Source: Hirsutella rhossiliensis
Lineage: Eukaryota; Ascomycota; Sordariomycetes; Hypocreales; Ophiocordycipitaceae
Direction: 5' to 3'
Length of the DNA: 64,000 nt
Assembly: GCF_020360975.1 (NCBI RefSeq)
Contig: NW_025408667.1
Span: 7,440,001 to 7,504,000 of the forward strand
Below the pieces are notes generated by a model. The model worked only from the letters and a program-made list of their open reading frames with translations. It was not told the origin of the DNA and did no database searches. The position numbers were made by a program, and so were the translations under genes. Shown here in pieces: positions 37,850 through 49,191 of the stretch (position 1 is the first letter of the stretch; each line of letters starts with the position of its first letter).

Positions 37850-40800
37850 AATAAGGCTTTAAACTTATCGAGGGCTATAGTTCCCGTAAACTTATATATA
37901 GGTTCCTATATAGGGTCGAGATACCCGCGCTACTTAACGAGGACCTCCTAGCGTTTCCCCCTACCGACCTTTTTCTAGCGCGCGGCCTATATCTCTTTAA
38001 CCTCGAACTCGTCCTTTCCCTCTACCTTAATTATAGGCGGTTAAGCGTCTGCTACTTCTTATCCGGGCAGCGGGTTAAAGGAAGCTCTATAAAAGAGGTC
38101 TATATTAATCTTATTATAGACCCCCGTTAAGAGACTATTAAGCTCTATAACCTATAGGCTAATAACCCTCTATACCGTAAACTTCGCGTATAGCTAGTTA
38201 AGCTTCTTTTTTAGCCGTGCCGACCTATAGTTACGGAGGTCTAGCTATACCTTATCTCCTACCGTAAACCTATCTACTAGGGCCCTAGTCTTATTAGCGT
38301 ACCGCTCTTAATCTTACGCCGCGGCGGCTATCGCGGATTAGTAATAATCCGTAGTCTCCTATAGCTTTTATATAAACGCGGAGGCATAGCCCTCTAGTAA
38401 CGAATTACTATACTACTCCGCTACTACGTCTATAGTAAAAGGAACTAGTAAGGGTAGTTCGAAGCTATATATTATAAAGAAAGGGGCTATCCTAATAAAG
38501 GTATATAGTCTACTATTTAACGTAAGTTAGGCCGCGGGGAGCTAACGGTCTTAGTCTACTTAGTTATAGGCTACGACGGCCTATAGGTAAGCCTATGCCT
38601 CTTAGTTAACCCTCTCGGGCCCTCCGTCGGTTTATAGGTAATATACCGTGCTAAGTAGCTACGTAATTTAAAGTAGCTAGTATAGGTGCTACTAAAAGCG
38701 GCTAGTTTAATTCGATCCCTTATTACTTATAATAGAGGCTAGCTAGCTATACGAGCGGGCCTAGTACTATAGGAAGCGCTTTATATAAGACTCTATATCT
38801 ATAGATAGTATTGGCTTTAATACTATAGACTTACTAAGTCGGTCCTTAATTACCTATATATAGCGGTTACCGCCCTCTATAAGTAGGAGGTCCGTTATAA
38901 AGTCTATCTATATATATATATAGAACTGGTCGGGTACCGGAAGCTACTTAAGTAGCCCCTTAAGCTACGCCCTTTAAATCTTAGTACGGCCGTAGATATC
39001 GTAGTTATAGAGGAAGCGGCGAACGTAGTGCTATAGGAGGGGCTAGTAGAAATCCCTCGCGAGGCCTACTACTATGCCCTGCCTACCTAGGTAGCCTATA
39101 ATACTAGAGTTATAGACGAGCTAGACTAGCTTCCCTTAGAGCTCGTTCCGTTCGTCTAGCTCCGGCGGTCTATCCTTCTCCCTAGCTTCTATAGTATATA
39201 GCGCGCCCGGCACCTATAGTCTCCCCCGCTAACGTAGGTGCCCCTATAAGTCGATATAATAGTCGGCTACTTATACCTTTAGCTTTAGCTTTAAATCGAG
39301 GCGTCGAGCGCTAGACTTAACGGCGCGGCGCACGCTCTCGTAGGTACGGTCTAGAGACGATATCCTATCCTATAAGCGCTAGAGGACCTTATCTTAGAAT
39401 ACCCGCGCTGTACGCGCCCCTAGGCCGGTCTATCCCTCCTTGCTAGGCCGAGGCGAAGGTATAAGGGAAGGCTTATCTATTAGCGCCGCGCCTTCCTTTA
39501 CTAAGGAAGCTCCTATATAAGTCCGTAGCGCTTCTTACGGGATAAGCTATAGATCCTAGGCCTCGATATCCGCTCCCGTCGGCCGGTCCTAATCCCTCTA
39601 GGAAAGCGTATCTAGGACTACGGAGTCCCGCCCTAGCCGGTACTTAATCGAGAAGTTAAAGTATAAGAGATACTCCGCCTAGCGGGCTTACTACTCTGAG
39701 AGGTGCTAGCGAGTTATAAGTACTTAAGGTTCCTATAGTCTATAAGAACCTCGAAGCTCTTATAGCTCTAGAGCTCCGCTTACTATTACTTAAGGTAGCT
39801 AATAATCGCTAGTATCTCCTTATCGTAAATAGCGTAATTCTACTTTACTAAGGTTAGCTTATAGGAGTAGAACGCTACTAGTTACTTCCGCCCGTTTACC
39901 TCCTAAGAGAGCGTTCCTCTAAGTGCTTAGCCGCTATAGTCCGCTTTAACTAACGTAGACCGGTCGAAGTCCTACTAGAGTAGTACTAGGGCTTAAGAGA
40001 ATAGGTCCTTAAGCGTATAGAACGCTCCTTCCTATATAGGCCCCTAGCGAAAGGCGGTCCGCTTTCCGGTAATCTCGTTTAAGGGCATTATAATATAGGA
40101 GAAGCCCTTAATAAATATCTTATAATAGTTCGCGAACCTAAGGAAGCTCTATACGCCTATCTACGTAGTTAGGGCAGCCTAGTCCTAAATCGCCTAGATC
40201 TTTATAGGATCCGCCTATATACCTATGCTAGTATAGATAATAAAGCCTAGGTACTTAACCCTCTTAACCCTAAATTCGCACTTATCTAGGTTAAGGTAGA
40301 GCCTATAAAGTTAAAGGCGCTCTAAGACCTTCTATACTTTCTATATATAGTCCTCGTAGGAGCCGCTTATATAGATAAGGATATTATCTATATATATAGA
40401 GGCGAACTTATCGAGGAAGTCCTAAAGCACGTTATTAATATAATGCTAGAAGGTAGCGGGCGCTCTTAAGAGGCCGAAGGGCGTTATAAGCTACTCGAAT
40501 AAGCTATAGCGTATATAAAACGCTGTCTTTTACTTATTACCCTCTAAGATCTATACCTTATATAACGCCTATTTTATATCTAGCTTTATAAACTACTTTG
40601 CCTTTAAAAGGTTATAAAGCGTATCTAAGATTAAGGGTAAGGGGTAGCGGTCTAGCTTTATAATTACGTTTAGAGCCCTATAGTCGTAATAGAACTATAT
40701 CCCGCCCCTTAGTTTATATATAAATAGGACCGGCGCTCTTACTTCGGAGCTACTTACTTAAATAAAACCCTTATTTAAAAGGTCCCTTAGCGTCTTCTTT

Positions 40801-42750
40801 AGTACTAGCAGTTCCGCGTATAATATACTATATAGCGGTCTAAACGGTATAGGCAGTTCCTACCCCTTCTTATTAGTATAGAGTACGATCTTATAGTCTA
40901 CCCCTAGCTTATATAAGTTAAGCTTATCCGCTTCCTAGGACTTAAATAGCGGTAGGAGGTCGTAAAAGCGCTCCGGTATCTACTACTATAGCTTAGAGGG
41001 CGACTTCGGCTTCTTCGCCTAGAGGGCCTTATCGATATCCGCTAAGCTAACTACGTAGACCGCTATATTAGCCGCTGCCCGGCCTTCCTCCCGCTCTAAC
41101 CGTCGCACGGTTCTTATAAAGATAGAGGTAAGGACTTCTTATACTAAGTATAAAGCTTATACGCTTAGTCCTATGCCTATAGAACCGTCGTTATAGCGGA
41201 CCTACCGTTATATAGGCCTAAACTATAGCTTCTTTTAGTATAGAACTAAGTATAACTCTATATATAATAACTAAGGTTTCCCGAGGATTAAGGGAAACTC
41301 TAGTTAGGGGATTATATAGGCTACGATAAGCTTATAGTAACTATCGACCTTTATAGCTAGCTATATAATACCCCTAATTACCGTACCCTCTATCGCGCCT
41401 AAGGCGCCCTTTACTCGCCTTAAGGCGATCTTTTCTACTAGCACTTATATCTCTTATATAAGCGCCTCGTTAACTACGGCGTAGTACTAGTAGCCCTTAT
41501 CTATAAGGGCGGCGATAGGTAAGGAGTTATTAACTATAACCTATATTAAAGTAGGCTCCTCTTCTATATAAGCGGATAATTCCTCCTTCTCCTTTACTAG
41601 TATTAGTAATTAGAGCTCTAGAGCCTATCTTTACTCCGGAGCTACTCTTTTTCCTCTAGGCCTAAGGGAGCGGAGTCCTCTTCGTCGTCTAAGGTAAGGA
41701 GCGGTTCTATCTTCGCTACTTAAACTACTATAGGCCGCTTAGCTAAAAGGAAGGGGCATTTTAATATAAAGTATATAGACGCGCCGTAACGTAGGCAGCG
41801 GCCGTTAGCCTTCCTTTTCCTAATTTCCTCGCTTATTACCTACTTCGCCCGCTACTTAAAGAGCGGGATAGTATAGGGGATATTCGAAGATAACTTCCTA
41901 CCGCGTTTAGCTCGGTCTATATAGGTAGCCGATATTAGGGTATCTCTATTAGTATCGATAGTCGGCTATTCCTCTTATAGAGGGGCGGTAATCCCGTTAC
42001 CGCTATACGGCGTACGCTTACGAAGCTTCTAGAAACGCGGCGTCTACTTATAGCCCTATACTACCTTTATTAACCGGCTTATATACTCGCCGTAGTTAGT
42101 AGGTATAATTACGGGGATAAGTAGCTCCTATAAGGCCGGCGTAATCGAGTTCCGTAACTATATAAGCTTCGCGCTATCTTCCTATACCGTGGTTCCCGCT
42201 ACTCGTAAGAGCGTCTCTTTAAAGTTAGGGAGGAATTCGCTAAAGGTTTACCCGTCCCTCTACTTAAGGGTCTATAGCCTATCCTACGCCTTCTCCTACT
42301 TCTATACGTTGCCGAACGTATATATAAGGTATTAGAAGAAGTCCTATAGGTCGCGTTTACCTCTAGGGCCGCCCTTATCCTAGAATCCGGAGATCTGCTA
42401 TATCTAGGGCTCCGGTAGCATATAGAGGAGCGAATACTACGCTATATTACGATAGCCGTTTAGGCCCTATTTCTCGTCTATTATAAACTTCGTCTATAGC
42501 CGGCTAAGGAAGAAGTAGAAGGACTTAGGCTTACCGTCTTAAGTCGGCTAGGGAAGCGGCTTCCGTATTAGTAGTGCCGCCGCCGTAACCGGTGTTGCTA
42601 AGGTCGTAGGGGTTAACGCTAGTCTCGTAGACGGCTCCCTTAGTATAGCGAGAACCTCGTTCTTCTCGCTAGCCGTCGCGCTTCTAATCGCTTCTAGGAT
42701 AGCTATAATACTTCCTATCCGCCTAGGGGGTAGCGGGGTGCTCCCTTAGG
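37850..42750 (-). pseudogene. Gag-pol remnant of gypsy 3
   Basis: Minus-strand domains in order: gag with a CCHC knuckle at about 41756-41801 (second Cys and the His now read Tyr); a protease-like ALID.G block near 41500; RT with the YIDD motif reading YIDN at about 40374-40397, followed by a DKCEF block; RNase H about 39550-40000; integrase with DFITDL at about 38890-38910 and a KDRLSKSI-like block after it; and a chromodomain at about 37870-38020 with VKWRGY-like residues (Trp now stop). The chromodomain places it among chromoviruses, which can target heterochromatin. Stops occur mainly at Gln and Trp positions. Confidence 0.85.
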
Positions 42751-42807
42751 GAAGCGGCACCCTTTCCGGGGAGATATCTATTAAATCTATTAGTTAATAG
42801 CTTATAC

Positions 42808-42993
42808 TATCACGGAGTAGGCAGAGGCGTATACGTAGGTGCCGTTTATAGGATAATATTAATAAGCTATATAGAGCTCTTCTATGCGCGGCTAGCCCGC
42901 CCCTATACTTATAGGATCCGGCCCTCCGTACGTGACTATATAGCTTAGGCCGCGGCCTAAGCCTATTACCTATAATAGTTAAAGACTCTTATA
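42808..42993 (-). repeat. Gypsy 3 right (5') LTR, 186 bp
   Basis: Plus-strand ends are TATCACGGAG and GACTCTTATA. It keeps more C and G than the left LTR near the start (CACGGAG versus TATAGAG). It is followed by ATAAG, the right target duplication. Confidence 0.93.
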
Positions 42994-43460
42994 ATAAGTA
43001 GCCTATAAGTAAATACCTATAAGTATTTTTAAGTCTAGCGGCTATAGCCTAAGAGGGCCTACGCTAAAATATAAATATGCGGGAGAAGCCTATAATAGCT
43101 AGCGTAAATTTCCTATATACTACTACTATAACCTCGTTTAAGATAGACCTATATTAAAAGAAGGGAGGGTTTCCTCTTAAGTACTTTAGTTTTTCCTTCT
43201 TATTTAATATTAAAGTTCTAGATACCTTTAGCTAGGTCCCTAGTATAATCTTAATAATAATAATAATATAGGTTATATATATAGGCTATATATATATATA
43301 AGCGGGCGTAAGTATAAGTATAAGTATTTAGGTAGTATAGGTACTTACTAAGTACGCGCGGTATAAATAGGTAGGGTAGGCTAGCTTTAGTATATATCTT
43401 AAAAATAGGTTAAGTATATAAATAGTAATATACTATTATATAAATAGTAATACTTATCTT
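42994..43460. other. AT-rich spacer, no gene
   Basis: Holds the right target duplication of gypsy 3, then AT-rich CpA-depleted sequence with a (TAA)n/(TA)n microsatellite at about 43250-43302. No domain is recognisable in either strand. Confidence 0.6.
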
Positions 43461-43680
43461 AAAAAGGAGTAACCTAAGGGCCCTAGGGCTATTAAAGGGG
43501 AAAAACACTACGTAGGAGGAACTAAATTAACCTTTCCTTTATCTTTATTTTTATAGCTATACTTTCCCTAATTAGTTATAAGCCCCCGGGCCCTATAGCT
43601 AGCTAGGACTACTAATAGAGGCATAGGCCCCTATTAGCCTTGCTATGGCCCTAGAGGCTGCATGCGAGTAATAAAAAAAA
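43461..43680 (+). mobile_element. LINE 3' fragment I at the edge of the RIP block
   Basis: About 220 bp of LINE 3' UTR ending in GCATGCGAGTAATAAAAAAAA. It keeps GCATGC where most other copies read ATATAC, so it is lightly mutated. It is the last repetitive sequence before unique DNA and its A-tail lies 82 bp from the guanine deaminase stop codon. No matching target duplication was found. Confidence 0.85.
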
Positions 43681-43762
43681 GATACCGCTTTAGTCCCCTA
43701 ATATTTTTTAAGCAAGCGTTTAATTCCCTCTTTACGTGGAACAGCCTGCGAGCCGAACTATA

Positions 43763-45136
43763 TTAAGAAGTAAAAACCTCTCTCCCCTGGGTGAACACAG
43801 CCACTATATTCCGATCGTCTCCTGTCATAATGAATTTATCGAACATGGTCCTAGAGGAGTCCTCGGGCTGCAGGGGAGTGGCCACGCCGCCTCGCAAAGT
43901 GCCCATGTCTACTAGCAGCGCATCGAACTGCTTCCCAATGGTAAAATCACCGATCTCGTCCCCAAATCCAACCACACGCGCCCCCCCGATGGTGGCCATG
44001 TGGAAGACCTGGTCGAGCGACAACGAAGCATCCCCGTTCTTAGCATAGATGAAATCGCGGGCAAAAGAGGCCACTAGTGCATGACGCATGGCGTTTAGGA
44101 TGGACGGGGAGTAGCCGCCTCCAGAGTCAGTCCCCAGGCCAACATCGATACCGCGCTCGAGGAACTCGTGCACAGGAGCCGCCATGAAACCCCCTCCCAC
44201 GGTCATGTTGGCGGTCGGGCAGTGCGCAATGCCACAACCAAGACCCTGCAAGCGTTGCATCTCGTACGGCGTCATGAGGGTGCAGTGGGCGAGGATGGAG
44301 TGGGGGGTGAGCAGACCGTAGTGAGCGTAGAGGTCCGCCTCATTCGCAAAGCCCGGGAAAAGTGACAGAGTGGTCGACGTTTCCTGCTCGGACTCGTTGA
44401 AGTGCGTCTGAATGGCCATGCCGGGGTTCTCCGCAGCCAACTCGCCGAGTCCAGCCAGAAGCGACTCCTCGCAGGAGATGGCAAAGCGAGGTGTCAACAC
44501 TGGTCGCACCAGCTTGCCCTCGGGGTCGATGCTCTTGATGTGGGCAATGCAGTCTCTTGTGACTCGCAGGGACTCGTCCACACTTGCGTCGCGGTAGTAA
44601 TCAGGCGAGTTTCTGTTCATGTTGCACTTGCCCACGAGCGCCCTCTGGCCTTTGTCAAGACAGATGTCAGCCAGTATTTCCGTGGCTTCACCATGCAGTG
44701 ATCCGTAGTAGCTTGCCGTGGTGACGCCTTGCCTGAGCATCCCCGTCACGACGGCATTGTACGCTTTCCTGGCATAAGCCGTGTCCTTTAGCCGGGCCTC
44801 GTTCGGAAAGGCAATCTTGGACAACCAGTCGAGGATTTGCATGCCCTGACCTAAGCCGCGGTGCATCCACTGAGGAGCGTGATTGTGGGTGTCGACGAAG
44901 CCTGGGATGAGAAACTGCTCGCGGGAAAGCTCCCTGACGGGGCATTGGTCGAGGTTCAGCTCCGCCAGTTTCCAGGCAATATCGGCCCTTGGCAAGTCGG
45001 CTTCCAGCGCCACGATTCGACCGGCCGAGTCAACCACGATGAGAGCACTGTCCAAGACCTTTACTTCTGTCTGGCTAGCCGAATGGGCGACGACGCCATA
45101 AATCGCTTGCAATCGATCCTGATTCTTTCCGGCCAT
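43763..45136 (-). CDS. Guanine deaminase
   Basis: An intron-less 457-residue amidohydrolase that converts guanine to xanthine and ammonia in cytosolic purine salvage/catabolism. The metal-binding motif is VDTHNH (H84, H86), the third and fourth metal-ligand positions are H245 (THFNE) and H284 (LAHC), and D337 lies in GTDSGG. The segment GKCNMNRNSPDYY (169-181), the TPRF loop (215-218) and CGIAHCPTAN (301-310) are typical of guanine deaminase rather than other amidohydrolases. Length fits the family (about 450-480). The ATG at 45134-45136 gives a complete N-terminus. The 3' end faces the RIP block: only 82 bp separate the stop from a LINE tail, so its 3' UTR may run into transposon sequence. 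Codons are normal, with no RIP-type stops. It diverges from ERB1. Confidence 0.95.
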   Translation of the reverse strand: MAGKNQDRLQAIYGVVAHSASQTEVKVLDSALIVVDSAGRIVALEADLPRADIAWKLAELNLDQCPVRELSREQFLIPGFVDTHNHAPQWMHRGLGQGMQILDWLSKIAFPNEARLKDTAYARKAYNAVVTGMLRQGVTTASYYGSLHGEATEILADICLDKGQRALVGKCNMNRNSPDYYRDASVDESLRVTRDCIAHIKSIDPEGKLVRPVLTPRFAISCEESLLAGLGELAAENPGMAIQTHFNESEQETSTTLSLFPGFANEADLYAHYGLLTPHSILAHCTLMTPYEMQRLQGLGCGIAHCPTANMTVGGGFMAAPVHEFLERGIDVGLGTDSGGGYSPSILNAMRHALVASFARDFIYAKNGDASLSLDQVFHMATIGGARVVGFGDEIGDFTIGKQFDALLVDMGTLRGGVATPLQPEDSSRTMFDKFIMTGDDRNIVAVFTQGREVFTS

Positions 45137-46003
45137 GGCGGATGTAGCGCTGCTTTTCCTGGAAATTCTCCGCCCTTTTTCTCTCTAGACTTCGCCCTGC
45201 TTTTGGGTAGAGAGGTGACTGATTCAGCGTTCGTTTCCTAAGGGCGTTCGCGTGATGTGATGGCAATCCAGGTCGTTATACCGCGGCGGAGTGTGCAACC
45301 TTGGGAGCGGGCGCGTCAATCAGGCGGGGAGACGGACTCTCCCGACGCAAATCGGCCGTCAGTACGTCAGCATGACAACACCAGGTCGTATCTGACAGGC
45401 CGTTGTTTCCATATTGGGCCGCCTCGCGTTTCTGTTCGCGCGCTGCATCAGTAGGTAGTTGACGCCCTCTGCAATACACCGCTACGCCTCAGACGGCTGC
45501 AGTTATTTCAGTCTACTTGCAACGCTGGAAATACTCATGTCGGAGAATAATCCCCATTCCATCGCGTCGCTCAAGGGAGCTGTACCGGTGCCTTCTCTCG
45601 TTCCAGACCTCGCAAAGATTCTTCAGTAGGTGTCGACGACACGCTTTGAGACAATGTCAGCGGTTGATCCTCCGACAATAGCCCTTAATTGCGTAGGAAT
45701 TTGTCGGTGGAGGCTATCGATTGTTCTTTGCTCCTAAGCAGTGGCTTGAGAGCACAGTGGAAGATGCATAACTGCTTACCTAATGAGAGGATTGACCCCG
45801 CGGGATAAGATAAGGATCTATACAGGTATGTAAAAGAAAAAAAAAACGGCGGTGATCGTATTTTGAGAAGAAGATTGTGCTAAACCTCCTCAGCCAGACA
45901 AATCTGCCAGTACGGTTTAATTCTTTATTTCGCTGCGCTCCGGGTGTGCGCGATCCCGACTTTTTCGCTTCTAGTCACAACATCCAGATTGAAATCGCTC
46001 TCA
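45137..46003. promoter_or_regulatory. Divergent promoter region, guanine deaminase / ERB1
   Basis: An 867 bp intergenic region between two divergent start codons. An A-rich run (about 45833-45846) lies 160 bp before the ERB1 ATG, and CpA/TpG content is normal. Short open frames here lack codon bias or family features. No specific operator was identified. Confidence 0.5.
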
Positions 46004-48323
46004 ATGAGTCGCCCCCAATCTTCTCGCAAGCGGAAAAGCCTTGCCGCAGTCGCGCATGTCTCCGATAGCGACGAATTCGATGGCGACGTCCTGGAAGGCA
46101 TCCTTTCGCAGAGCGATGACGGATCGGAGGATGAGCTTCCCAGCTCCAGTGAAGAGGAATCCAACCTGGAAGGCAGCGACTGGGACGGGCACAGTGCCTC
46201 CAGCGAGGATGAGCTCGAACACTCTGGCGACGACAAGGGCGTAGATGCCAGCCACTCAGTCATGAGCCGCCCTACGTATCGCATTGTCGCTGACGCCAAC
46301 GGGGGCGAGCGGTACGAGTACAAAGAGATCGATCCCATTTACGACAGCGACGACTCAGACGCGCAGGAGCCCGTCAACACCATTGGAGACATTCCGCTCT
46401 CGTTTTACGACTCGTACCCTCACATTGGGTACGACATCAACGGCAAGAAAATCATGCGCCCCGCTACTGGCGAGGCTCTCGACGCCTTGTTGGACAGCAT
46501 CGAGCTGCCCAAGGGCTGGACTGGCCTGACAGATCCCCAGACCGGCAAGCCACTGAATCTTACCCAAGACGAACTGGAGCTGCTCCGGCGACTGCAAACC
46601 GGCGAGGTGCCCGAGGACGGCTACGACCCCTATCCCGTACGCTCCTATGCGGTTCTTTGTTACCAGGCAGTGTATTTTGCTGACATGCATCCAGGAATTG
46701 GTCCCCTACTTCACCAGCACCGAAGAGAAAATGCCTTTGAGTGCGGCGCCAGAACCAAAGCGCAGGTTTGTTCCATCCAAGCATGAGGCTAAGCGCGTAG
46801 CGCAGCTTGTGCGGGCCATCAAAGATGGGCGCATCCTGCCCTACAAACCCCCCGAGACCGGCGACAAGGAAGAGCAGGAAAGGGGATCTTGCTACGACAT
46901 TTGGGCCAACCAAGAACCCCAAGAGCCCCATGTGATGAGCATTCCTGCCCCCAAGCTGGCACCTCCTGGATACGATCTCAGCTACAACCCGCCTCCGGAA
47001 TACCTGCCAACCGCCGAGGAAAGACTAGCTTGGGAGAACACGGATGCTGAAGATCGCGAAAAAGACTATCTCCCAGCCAAATTTGACTCCCTGCGCAAAG
47101 TGCCTGGCTATGCTGGGTTCGTCAAGGAGAGGTTTGAGAGGTGTCTGGATCTTTACCTAGCCCCGAGGATCCGCAAGAACAGGCTGAACATTGACCCCAA
47201 CTCGTTGCTTCCCAAGCTCCCCCGCCCAGAAGAGCTCAAACCATTCCCAACAATGTGCCAAACCATATTCAGGGGACATGATGGGCGAGTGCGCTCGATC
47301 GCGTTTAGCCCCGACGGAGAATGGCTTGCATCTGGTGGCGATGATGGCACTGTCCGTGTGTGGGCGCTCAACGGACATCAGGACTGGACCGTCAGGCTTG
47401 CCTCTGAAGAACCGGTCAACGTCGTTCGCTGGCGACCCAACAAGGACACGTTTGTTCTTGCCGCCGCCACCGGAGAGGATTTGTTCTTCATGGTGCCGCC
47501 TCTGTGCAGCGACTTGGTTCAGAAGTCGAGCCGCGACGTTCTAGATGCTGGTTTCGGCTATGCAGCTAATGGCGCCCAATCGCTCGCCGTCCACAACGGT
47601 GCGCAACGAGAACCGCCGGCACGATGGTCTCGGCCAGGCTCCAAGCTTGAAGAGGCTGGCGTGCTTATCAAGGCCACGGTGAGGACGCCGATCAAGACGT
47701 TGAGCTGGCACCGACGCGGCGACTTCCTCTGCACCGTCTCACCAACCGGGCAACGGAGCTCCGTCACCATTCATACGCTCTCAAGACATCTAAGCCAAAT
47801 TCCTTTTCGCCGGCTGCCTGGACTCGCCCAGACCGCCCAATTTCATCCCTCACGGCCGCTCCTCTTCGTCGCCACGCAGCGCATGATCCGGTGTTACGAC
47901 CTGCAGAGGCAGGAGCTTGTCAAGGTGATACAACCAGGGGCTCGCTGGATTTCGTCTTTTGACGTCCATCCGGGGGGGGACAACTTGATTGCCGGGTCGT
48001 ATGACCGAAGGCTGCTGTGGCACGACCTGGACCTGTCAAGCCGACCGTACAAGACCATGAGATTCCACACCGAGGCAATCCGAGCAGTCAAATATCACAG
48101 GGGCTTGCCGCTGTTCGCCGACGCCAGCGATGATGGGACGTTGCAGATATTCCACGGCAAGGTCGTCAGTGATTTGATGGAAAGCGCCACCATTGTGCCC
48201 GTCAAGATGCTCCGGGGCCACACGGTCGTCAACAAGATTGGAGTCATGGACGTGGACTGGCACCCTCGGCACCCATGGTGCTTGAGCGCAGGAGCGGACG
48301 GAACCTGTAGGCTGTGGGCGTAA
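46004..48323 (+). CDS. ERB1: Ribosome biogenesis protein ERB1 (BOP1)
   Basis: ERB1/BOP1 works in the nucleolus with Ytm1 and Nop7 (PeBoW complex) on 27S pre-rRNA processing and 60S assembly. Two exons, 46004-46636 and 46695-48323, encode 753 residues. The 58 bp intron (GTACGC...CTGAC...CATCCAG) joins DPYP to ELVPYFTS, restoring the family's conserved junction. An acidic Ser/Glu/Asp N-terminus (about 20-80) precedes the BOP1 N-terminal domain (about 105-395), with YDSDDSD near 113 and [14 protein letters not shown] near 223. Seven-blade WD40 repeats follow, the first being [15 protein letters not shown] (about 405-419), and the protein ends [11 protein letters not shown] chose the ATG at 46004 ([11 protein letters not shown]) because upstream in-frame sequence begins only with GTG. 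Confidence 0.95.
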
Positions 48324-49191
48324 GAGTCTGTCGTCTAGCGCGTCATGAAACTCGACATGAACAATGGCCGAGTTGGGGCCATCTCAACTCGCCCTCGGGC
48401 TTGCGGGCCAGCCTTGGTGCGTCGGAGCCCCCGTGATTCTAGGCACGGATGACCTCGCCATGCATGTTGAGCCATGTTTCATTTTCACGAGGATACTGCG
48501 ACTGCTTACCAATGGCCTCGGTCTGGTCAACCGGTGGAGTCATCTCAACCACAAGCACAGACCATTGATTGAGGCGAGCGCGGCTTTTCAGCACAGAGAC
48601 AGGCCCCTGACTGCCGGAGTTGTGCTGAGGCGCCCGGTGAAGGCCTCGAATAAGACATTGGCTCGTTGGGTCAATACAGATATGTATGTCAAAACACTAG
48701 GCAGAAATCGCGGAACGACAAAATTCTTGCTTGGGTTATCATGTAGTGTTTTTCTTGCCATGATGCACATACAGCCGTTTCTGCCCCTCAGCATCTTATT
48801 GCGCTGCTTGACTGTCTCGTAGCCTGATTGAGGCCCGGCGTAGTTGGTCGGAGAGCGCACATGTTGCACAACGACGCCAACCACGGACCCAATTCACCTC
48901 GCCAAAAAGAACTGGTTGCACGCCCAACTTTAAGGCACACGACATCCAGCCAAGGCCGATAGTTTGCCAAATGCGCCGCAAAGAAGCAACTGTAAACTAG
49001 ACTAAAGAGTCACTTTCCCTGGTGTACCGCATCCCGAAGCGTCAAACTCTGCTCTGCCCCAGTCATAGCTTCATAGACATCGTTGGTCGATAACGTCATG
49101 CACAAAGCACGTTTTTTGACTGTTCCCCATAACTGTCACGATTTCAACGTGGAGACCAGCGGAGAATACTACCAAACCGTCGTCCATGCAC
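48324..49191. other. Convergent intergenic region, no gene supported
   Basis: 868 bp between the converging 3' ends of ERB1 and the Ish1-repeat gene. It should hold both 3' UTRs and polyadenylation sites. A 152-codon frame at 48364-48822 has no family features and looks fortuitous. Nothing else is recognised. Confidence 0.6.

Larger units (their letters stand above)
36017..42993 (-). mobile_element. Complete Ty3/gypsy chromovirus 3
   Basis: A 6,977 bp element with two 186 bp LTRs and 5 bp target duplications (ATAGG at 36012-36016, ATAAG at 42994-42998). Pol is on the minus strand, so the right LTR is the 5' LTR. A purine-rich tract (minus-strand GAGGGAGGG, 36206-36216) lies just inside the left LTR, as expected of a polypurine tract. 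Gag-pol order on the minus strand is knuckle, protease, RT, RNase H, integrase, chromodomain. A GC-rich 1.6 kb interval between chromodomain and 3' LTR carries a plus-strand frame. RIP stops are everywhere, so the element is dead. Confidence 0.94.

Noticed and set aside
36017..42993. Endogenous retrovirus with envelope
   Set aside because: The frame between integrase and 3' LTR is antisense to pol and shows no signal peptide or membrane segment. The chromodomain and domain order fit an ordinary chromovirus retrotransposon.
44272..45241. Several long frames overlapping guanine deaminase on both strands
   Set aside because: All are shadows of the 457-codon gene in GC-rich codons.
48364..48822. 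152-codon plus-strand frame between ERB1 and the Ish1-repeat gene
   Set aside because: No recognisable domain and irregular composition, and it sits where two 3' UTRs should lie. Treated as chance.
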